From positions 1 through 11,182 of the forward strand of contig CAZIQY010000087.1 in assembly GCA_964541605.1 (NCBI GenBank): a stretch of 11,182 nucleotides of DNA, read 5' to 3'. Both the position numbers and the translations under genes were made by a program. This stretch comes from CAZIQY01 sp964541605 (GTDB lineage Bacteria; Desulfobacterota; Syntrophia; Syntrophales; UBA2185). Below are positions 5,981-11,182 of the stretch, in pieces; within the stretch, counting starts at the first letter, position 1; every line of letters begins with the position of its first letter. Under the pieces are notes generated by a model that saw only the letters and a program-made list of their open reading frames with translations, was not told where the DNA came from and made no database searches.

Positions 5981-5998
5981 TATGTCATAAAAGGCATA
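5981..5998. promoter_or_regulatory. Degenerate operator upstream of fdnG
   Basis: TATGTCAT-AA-AAGGCATA keeps one perfect arm and matches 6 of 8 bases in the other arm of the palindrome found at 3024 and 3056. It directly follows a TTGACA, as at 3049 and 10699. It lies downstream of the candidate promoter and 8 bp before the fdnG ribosome binding site, suiting a roadblock repressor position. There is no P3-type leader hairpin here. Confidence 0.55.
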
Positions 5999-6017
5999 GT
6001 TCTTGAAGGAGGTTTTT

Positions 6018-9000
6018 ATGGAGATTACGCGAAGAGGGTTCTTGACGCTGACCGGCGCCATAGGATCGGGGATCACCCTGTCCTCCCTGGGGATAAACCT
6101 GATCCCCACGAAGGCGTACGCGGAAGAACTCAATAAAATGAACAGAATTAAACTCGCAAAGCAAGTGATAACAACTTGCTGTTACTGCTCGGTGGGTTGC
6201 GGTCTCATCTGCAGTGTGGATAAAACGACCGGCAAGATCTTCAATATCGAAGGTGATTCCGAGCACCCCATCAATGAGGGTTCCCTGTGCGCGAAGGGCG
6301 CCGGCTTTTTCGATCTGACGGAGGCCAACAAATATCGCCTGAAAAAGGTCCTTTACCGGGCTCCCATGAGTGACAAATGGGAGGAGAAGGATTGGACCTG
6401 GGCGCTGGAAAGAATCGCCCGATTGGTGAAAGATACCAGAGATAAGGAATTTGTCACAAAGAACGCCAAGGGTGAACTCGTCAATCGTTGCGAGAACATC
6501 GGCCACTATGGCAGCTCCAACATCGATAATGAAGAATGCTGGCTCGTTACCGCAAAGGCGCGCGCTCTGGGCATTGTCTATATCGATCACCAGGCCCGGG
6601 TCTGACACAGCCCCTCTGTAGCGGCTCTGGCAGAGTCGTTCGGACGCGGTTCCATGACGAACCACTATATAGATCTAAGGAACAGTGATTGCATTCTGAT
6701 TATGGGGAGCAACATGGCGGAGAATCACCCCATCGCCTACAAGTGGGTCACCAAGGCCCAGGAAAAGGGAGCAATCGTTATTCACGTCGATCCCCGTTAC
6801 ACCCGTACATCAGCTCGTGCAACTTTTCATGTGCCCCTACGTTCCGGCACGGACATCGCTTTCTTAGGCGGCATGATCAACTACATCATCGCCAAGGACA
6901 AATGGTTCAAGGATTATGTCCTGAATTACACCAACGCCTCCTTCATCGTCGGCAAGGATTATCATTTCAAGGATGGTCTTTTCTCCGGCTATGACGCGGA
7001 AAAACGAAAGTACAGCAAGGACACCTGGGTCCTCGAAAAGGACGGCAGGGGCATCCCCAAGAGAGACATGTCCCTCAATGATTCCCGGTGCGTCTTCAAT
7101 ATGATGAAGGAGCACTACTCGAGATACACCCTGGATAAGGTCTCCAGCATTACCGGCGTATCAAAAGATAATCTGGTAAAGGTTTATGATGCATATGCCG
7201 CTACCGGCGTTCCGGACAAGGCCGGGACGGAGTGTTACGCCCTCGGCTGGACGCACCACACGACGGGAAGCCAGATCATCCGCACCATGTCCTTAATCCA
7301 GCTTCTCCTGGGCAACATGGGAATCGCCGGCGGCGGTGTGAATGCAATGCGGGGTGAGCCGAACGTTCAGGGATCGACGGATCATGCCATTCTGTACAAC
7401 ATTCTCCCCGGCTATTTGAAGATGCCGGTGGCTTCGCAAGATGCCCTGGATAAATACCTCGAGAAATGCACCCCCGTATCGAAGGACCCGCAATCGGCAA
7501 ATTACTATCAGAACTATCCGAATTTCTTTGTGAGTTTTCTTACCTCCTACTTTGGCGACAAGGCGACAAAGGAAAACGATTTTGGATACAGCTGGCTGCC
7601 CAAATTGGACGATGGGAAAGCTTATTCCATGCTGCACATGTACGACAGGATGTATGAGGGCAAGATCAAGGGATTCTTCGTCATTGGCGCGGATCCGGCG
7701 GTAAGTTCGCCTAATACCGGCAAGGTGCGCAAGGCGATGGAAAAACTCGACTGGCTCATCGGCGAAAATATATTTGACAATGAAACCTACCAATTCTGGA
7801 GGGCTCCCGGTGTCGATCCGAAGAAGATCAAGACGGAGGTCTTCCTGCTGCCCGCCGCTGCCACGATGGAAAAGGAAGGCAGCCAGAGCAACAGCGGCCG
7901 CATGGTACAGTGGAAGTACAAGGCTGCAGAAGCGCCGGGAGACGGCATTGCCGTAGGAGATATCACGATCAAGATCATGGCGGCGATCAAAGCCCTCTAC
8001 GCAAAAGAAGGCGGTCCCAATACAGAGGCCATCCTGAATCTCAAGTGGGATTATACGGACACCAAGGGCCGATATGATGCACTAAAAGTAGCTAAGCAGA
8101 TCAACGGCTATTTCCTCAGAGATACGGTTATCGAAGATAAAGCAAAGAACACAAAGACGGAATTCAAGAAAGGCCAGCTTGTGCCGACCTTCGGGATGCT
8201 CAAGGCCGATGGGGCGACCTCGGGCGGCAACTGGATCATGTGCGGAAGCTTCACCGCTGACGGCGAAAACAAGATGGCCAAGCGGGGGAAAGAAGATCCG
8301 ACAGGATTGGGCCTTTATCCCAACTGGGCCTTTGCCTGGCCGGTCAACCGGCGCATTCTTTACAACCGTGCATCCTGCGATATTTATGGCAAGCCCTGGA
8401 ATCCCAAACGCAACATTCTGGAATGGAAGGGAGATAAATGGGTGGGGGACGTCCCGGACGGCCCATGGCCGCCAATGGCGGATAAGGAGAAGGGGAAATA
8501 TCCCTTCATCATGAAGGCCGACGGCGTCGGCGCCCTCTTCGGCCCCGGCATGGCTGAAGGCCCCTTCCCGGAACACTACGAACCCCTGGAAGGACCCCTG
8601 GCGAAAAATCCCCTGTCGGGTCAGTTGATCAATCCGGCCATTGCAATCTTCAAGAGTGATATGGACCCGGTGGCCAATGCCGATGAGAAATTCCCCTATG
8701 TCTGTACGACCTATTCCTGCACGGAGCACTGGTGTACAGGCGCTCTGACCCGGTGGCAGGCCTGGCTCCTGGAGATGCAGCCCGAGTTGTACGTGGAGAT
8801 CAGTGATATCCTGGCCAAAGAGAAGGGAATTAAAAACGGCCAGAGAGTGAAGGTTTTATCTGCGCGCGGTGAAGTGAAATGTATCGCCATGGTGACAAAA
8901 CGCTTCCGGCCCTTTACGGTGGAAGGGAAAACGGTTCATCAGGTTGGTCTTCCCTTCAATTACGGGTGGCTGTTCCCCAAGGGCGGCAGCGACAGCACGA

Positions 9001-9083
9001 ATTTACTGACGCCGACGGTCGGCGATGCGAATACCTTCTGTCCCGAATACAAGGCCTTCATGGTCAATGTGACGAAGCTATAG
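6018..9083 (+). CDS. fdnG: Formate dehydrogenase-N type catalytic alpha subunit, selenoprotein (Sec196)
   Basis: Mo/W-bis-MGD catalytic subunit oxidising formate to CO2, or the reverse, outside the cytoplasmic membrane. It is a single 1021-residue reading frame with an in-frame TGA (6603-6605) read as selenocysteine. The codons on both sides give QARV-U-HSPSVAALAESFGRGSMTNHY, matching the E. coli FdnG/FdoG active site, and Sec is residue 196 as in E. coli FdnG. The Tat signal is ITRRGFLTL (RR at 5-6) with an AYA-EE cleavage site after residue 35. The [4Fe-4S] site is C54-x2-C57-x3-C61 ... C91-AKG. Start ATG 6018 has AAGGAGG (6006-6012); an in-frame TTG at 6003 precedes the ribosome binding site and is rejected. 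The stop TAG overlaps the ribosome binding site of fdnH. A simple ORF caller would split this gene into two. Confidence 0.97.
6606..6640 (+). promoter_or_regulatory. Putative bacterial SECIS element of fdnG
   Basis: Immediately 3' of the TGA, CTCTG (6614-6618) pairs with CAGAG (6631-6635) around a 12-nt loop TAGCGGCTCTGG. The loop is rich in the GGNCT pattern seen in fdhF-type bSECIS apical loops, which bind SelB. The position is right (about 9 nt after UGA to the stem base), but the upper stem is imperfect by eye. Confidence 0.6.
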
Positions 9084-9094
9084 GAGGCTGAACG

Positions 9095-9895
9095 ATGAAA
9101 AATATGGAACTTATTAAACTGATCGATACGACAAAGTGCACCGCCTGCCGCGGCTGTCAGGTCGCCTGCAAGCAGTGGAATGAAATGCCGGCCATGAAGA
9201 CAAGGAATTTCGGCAGTTACCAGAACCCTCCCGATCTGGAATGGAATACCTGGACGTTAATCCGCTTTCAGGAGTATGTCGACTCAAAAGGGAAATTCAG
9301 TTGGATCTTCAGAAAAGACGGATGCATGCACTGCACCGACGCGGCCTGTGTGAAGGTATGTCCAAGCGGGGCACTCTATCATACGGAGTTCGGAACGGTG
9401 GGGATCAAGTCTCATCTTTGTATCGGCTGCAAGGAATGCATCGCGGCCTGTCCTTTCGATATTCCCAGATACAACGACAGGAAGGATAAGGTGTATAAAT
9501 GCGATCTCTGCGTGACCCGGATCAGGGAGGGTCAGCAGCCTGCCTGCGTAAAATCCTGTCCGACAGGGGCACTCACCATCGGCGCTAAAGATTCCATGAT
9601 CAAAAAGGCCTATGCCCGTGTCAAGGAACTCGGCGGCGACGCCAACGTTTATGGCGACAAATTTGTGGGCGGAACCCATGTTCTTTATGTTCTGAACGAG
9701 AAACCGGAGGCTTATGAAGAACTTCCCGCAAGTCCCTCGGTGCCTTTGTCCATTGTCTTGTGGAAGGACGTGTTGAAGCCGTTGAGTCTGTTGGCGGCGG
9801 GCGGCGTTCTGGCGGGGTCTTTCCTGCATTACATCATCCATGGGCCGAAGACCCCTGATGAAGATACTGTAACGAAGACGGAAGGGGGTGAATAA
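9095..9895 (+). CDS. fdnH: Formate dehydrogenase iron-sulfur beta subunit
   Basis: A 266-residue electron-transfer subunit linking the catalytic subunit to the membrane cytochrome. Sixteen cysteines in four groups can bind four [4Fe-4S] clusters: C15-x2-C18-x2-C21-x3-C25; CMHCTDAACVKVCP; CIGCKECIAACP; and a CDLC...CVKSCP pair. A single hydrophobic helix near residues 230-252 (LKPLSLLAAGGVLAGSFLHYII) is the expected C-terminal membrane anchor. E. coli FdnH is somewhat longer (294). There is no signal peptide; the family is co-exported with the Tat-bearing alpha subunit. AGGAGG (9082-9087) overlaps the fdnG stop, indicating translational coupling. fdnI starts 2 bp after the stop. Confidence 0.96.
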   Translation: MKNMELIKLIDTTKCTACRGCQVACKQWNEMPAMKTRNFGSYQNPPDLEWNTWTLIRFQEYVDSKGKFSWIFRKDGCMHCTDAACVKVCPSGALYHTEFGTVGIKSHLCIGCKECIAACPFDIPRYNDRKDKVYKCDLCVTRIREGQQPACVKSCPTGALTIGAKDSMIKKAYARVKELGGDANVYGDKFVGGTHVLYVLNEKPEAYEELPASPSVPLSIVLWKDVLKPLSLLAAGGVLAGSFLHYIIHGPKTPDEDTVTKTEGGE

Positions 9896-9897
9896 TC

Positions 9898-10554
9898 ATG
9901 AAGAAAGGATTAATTCAGGCGACGGATTGGTATGAGAGATTGGTGCACTGGATGCTGGCGCTTTCCTGCCTTACCCTGTGCTTTACGGGGCTGGGGATGA
10001 TGTTTCATTCCTTCAATTTCATCGGGACCCTCATGGGCGGGCTGGTTGTTGTGAAGTATGTCCACAACTTTACGGGTCTTTTCTTCCTGATCGCTCTGTT
10101 TCTGGCTATCAGGATGTGGTGGCATGAGGCGGGGGTATTTTCGATGCCGGAGGATCTGGACTGGATGATGTGCGCCGGTGGATATTTGTGGCACGTGGAT
10201 AAGGTTCCCGAGGTGGGGAAGTACAATCCCGGGCAGAAGATGTTTTTTCTGGCGGTGGCGATATTCGGTGCGGTGATGGTGGTGACGGGACTGATCATGT
10301 GGTTTCCGTTGAGTTTTCCATCCTGGCTGGTGCGGTGGATGTTTGTTCTCCATGCCCTGGGGTTTGTGGTGATCTTTGCGTTTTTCTTTGTCCATCTGTA
10401 TCTGGGGACGATCGGTTCGCCCGGTTCGGCTCCGGCGATGTTTTCCGGCTGGGTGACGCGGGCGTGGCTGAAGAAGCAGCATCCCAAGTGGTTGAAGGAG
10501 ATGGAAGAAGAAGGAACACTGGTGGTTTCCGGAGAGGAAAAAGGTTCTCACTGA
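9898..10554 (+). CDS. fdnI: Formate dehydrogenase cytochrome b gamma subunit
   Basis: A 218-residue integral membrane di-haem cytochrome b that would pass electrons from FdnH to quinone. Four hydrophobic helices are visible (about 17-36, 53-73, 114-136, 145-170). The candidate haem ligands H17 (RLVHW), H56 (KYVHN), H152 (VLHALGF) and H166 (FVHLYLG) correspond in spacing to H18, H57, H155 and H169 of E. coli FdnI. A GKYNPGQK motif (107-114), conserved in the family, precedes helix 3. ATG 9898 follows a purine-rich AAGGGGGTG (9882-9890). It ends the operon; a strong terminator follows 37 bp later. Confidence 0.95.
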   Translation: MKKGLIQATDWYERLVHWMLALSCLTLCFTGLGMMFHSFNFIGTLMGGLVVVKYVHNFTGLFFLIALFLAIRMWWHEAGVFSMPEDLDWMMCAGGYLWHVDKVPEVGKYNPGQKMFFLAVAIFGAVMVVTGLIMWFPLSFPSWLVRWMFVLHALGFVVIFAFFFVHLYLGTIGSPGSAPAMFSGWVTRAWLKKQHPKWLKEMEEEGTLVVSGEEKGSH

Positions 10555-10590
10555 CCCTGTAACATAGCGTTTTATTAGAGGAGATTGACT

Positions 10591-10630
10591 GGAGCGCCGT
10601 TCATCTGAAAACGGCGCCCTTTTATTTCCA
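10591..10630 (+). terminator. Rho-independent terminator of fdnGHI
   Basis: GCGCCGTT (10594-10601) pairs perfectly with AACGGCGC (10610-10617) around an 8-nt loop, followed by CCCTTTTATTT. The G/C-rich stem and T-rich tract make this a standard intrinsic terminator, separating fdnGHI from the next transcription unit. Confidence 0.9.
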
Positions 10631-10673
10631 TTCTTTTTTCCACCTATAGAGAAATTCAACACCTTTTTATTCT

Positions 10674-10691
10674 TATGTCATAAACGGCACA
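10674..10691. promoter_or_regulatory. Distal operator, degenerate copy
   Basis: TATGTCAT-AA-ACGGCACA: one arm identical to the perfect operators, the other matching 5 of 8, with all three differences transitions. Its centre is exactly 32 bp upstream of the operator at 10706-10723, the same spacing as at 3024/3056. Confidence 0.6.
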
Positions 10692-10698
10692 TTTCTTC

Positions 10699-10727
10699 TT
10701 GACATTATGCCACCAATGACATATAGG
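10699..10727 (+). promoter_or_regulatory. Promoter of the 2Fe-2S protein gene, with embedded operator
   Basis: TTGACA (10699-10704), a 17-bp spacer and TATAGG (10722-10727). The layout is identical to the promoter at 3049-3077 but with a weaker -10. The spacer contains TATGCCAC-CA-ATGACATA (10706-10723). Transcription should start near 10734. Confidence 0.72.
10706..10723. promoter_or_regulatory. Proximal operator inside promoter spacer, degenerate copy
   Basis: TATGCCAC-CA-ATGACATA keeps the right arm perfectly and six of eight bases of the left arm. It overlaps the -10 box by two bases, as at 3056-3073, so the same repressor could act here with lower affinity. Confidence 0.65.
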
Positions 10728-10733
10728 ATTTCC

Positions 10734-10989
10734 AGTTTTGGCGTCGGCGGTCGTGAGGAAGGGTTAATCGTTTCTGCTTAACCATTCATGCCGCTTTGAT
10801 AGGGATGCCAGGATTGAGATGCGTGCCATTACACTCCTCGTCTTAACCTGGCATCACTACATTTCAGATTTTTGTTCTGTGTTCAAACAGTATTACGCCA
10901 TCATGCTATCTGTCGTGAAACAAATAAAACCGATCACAGTGAAAACGAACCATCAGGAATAGGAATAAATAATCAGAAAGGAGAAAAAC
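10734..10989 (+). promoter_or_regulatory. Structured 5' leader (candidate cis-regulatory RNA), copy B
   Basis: A predicted leader of about 256 nt with the same plan as copy A. P1 pairs GGCGT (10740-10744) with ATGCC (10788-10792). P1 encloses P2, GGTTAA/TTAACC (10762-10767/10778-10783). P3 pairs GATGCCAGG (10804-10812) with CCTGGCATC (10847-10855). The inner helix AGATGCG/CTCGTCT (10817-10823/10837-10843) has one mismatch and one wobble. Its 13-nt loop TGCCATTACACTC differs from copy A at one base. P3 is not followed by an immediate T run here. From 10861 to the ribosome binding site I see only A/T-rich sequence with a weak CTGT/ACAG hairpin. Confidence 0.65.
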
Positions 10990-11182
10990 ATGTCCAAATC
11001 AACACTTAGCCTGGATGGAAAGACTGTTGAGTTTACACCGGGGCAGAGCATCCTTGAAGTTGCCCAGGACAACGGTATTGACATACCGACTCTTTGCCAT
11101 CTGAAAGGGACGCGGGCGACGGGCTCTTGCCGCATCTGCGTGGTAGAAGTAAAGGGAGCGCGGACGCTCATGGCGTCATGTT
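10990..11182 (+). CDS. NuoG/FdhA/HydA-type 2Fe-2S N-terminal domain protein (3' truncated by window)
   Basis: The first 64 residues of a redox protein cut by the window end. They form a plant-type-ferredoxin-like 2Fe-2S domain with C36-x10-C47-x2-C50-x13-C64, the pattern at the N-terminus of NuoG, of NAD-linked formate dehydrogenase alpha subunits and of iron-only hydrogenases. SILEVAQDNGIDIPTLCH and GSCRICVVEV are typical. ATG 10990 has AAAGGAG at 10977-10983. It heads its own transcription unit behind promoter 10699 and shares its promoter and leader type with the FmdE/MoeA-like and fdhE operon. A cytosolic, molybdenum- or tungsten-dependent NAD-linked formate dehydrogenase is therefore the favoured guess. 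A hydrogenase or complex I subunit cannot be excluded from 64 residues. Confidence 0.85.
   Translation, partial: MSKSTLSLDGKTVEFTPGQSILEVAQDNGIDIPTLCHLKGTRATGSCRICVVEVKGARTLMASC

Noticed and set aside
5975..6002. Second fdnG promoter using TTGACA at 5975
   Set aside because: The only -10 at proper spacing is TAGTTC, and a transcript from it would start within or after the ribosome binding site. The TTGACA may instead be a relic of the shared operator context.
6003..6605. A separate 200-aa protein starting with TTG at 6003 and ending at TGA
   Set aside because: The start precedes its own ribosome binding site, and the TGA is the selenocysteine codon within a continuous FdnG frame.
5985..6665. 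Long minus-strand open frames (for example 5985-6665, 7293-7793, 8082-8729, 9910-10662)
   Set aside because: They lie antisense to clearly homologous genes, show no family motifs and have compositions typical of shadow frames.
6654..9083. An independent 809-aa molybdopterin oxidoreductase starting at 6654
   Set aside because: This ATG is an internal methionine (GRGSMTNHY) of FdnG with no ribosome binding site; the upstream frame is homologous across the TGA.

Overview
The window reads as a chromosomal stretch from an anaerobic, formate-metabolising bacterium, most likely a deltaproteobacterium of the sulfate-reducing or syntrophic type (Syntrophus/Syntrophobacter-like). This is inferred from gene content: a tungstate/molybdate-type ABC ATPase, a molybdenum storage protein homologue, an FmdE/MoeA-like fusion, FdhE, a selenocysteine-containing membrane formate dehydrogenase and the start of a NuoG/FdhA-type 2Fe-2S protein. 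All recognisable genes are on the + strand. The theme is molybdenum/tungsten supply feeding formate dehydrogenases.

Region 1 (1-2928) is a metal-handling gene run: the 3' part of an oxyanion ABC transporter ATPase with a TOBE-like tail, a bacterial protein resembling the catalytic domain of archaeal TiaS, a 71-residue unknown protein, and a MosB-like molybdenum storage protein.

Region 2 (2929-5819) starts with a 361-base intergenic region. It holds two perfect 8+2+8 palindromes 32 bp apart, a consensus sigma70-type promoter whose spacer contains the second palindrome, and a structured leader of about 200 nt. Downstream are the FmdE/molybdopterin-binding fusion gene and fdhE, 19 bp apart and probably cotranscribed.

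Region 3 (5820-10554) is fdnGHI: a Tat-exported selenoprotein catalytic subunit (in-frame TGA at 6603-6605, Sec196), a four-cluster ferredoxin-like subunit with a membrane anchor, and a di-haem cytochrome b subunit. A degenerate copy of the palindrome lies just before the fdnG ribosome binding site. A strong terminator ends the operon.

Region 4 (10555-11182) repeats the region 2 promoter plus leader module: operators again exactly 32 bp apart, the same TTGACA-17 bp spacing, and the same terminal hairpin with a conserved loop. It sits in front of a gene cut off by the window end, whose first 64 residues are a NuoG-type 2Fe-2S domain.

The most interesting signal is this duplicated operator/promoter/leader-RNA module. 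It suggests a dedicated two-layer control system, one DNA-binding regulator plus one RNA element, for molybdenum/tungsten-cofactor or formate-dehydrogenase genes. I do not recognise the RNA as a known riboswitch class.
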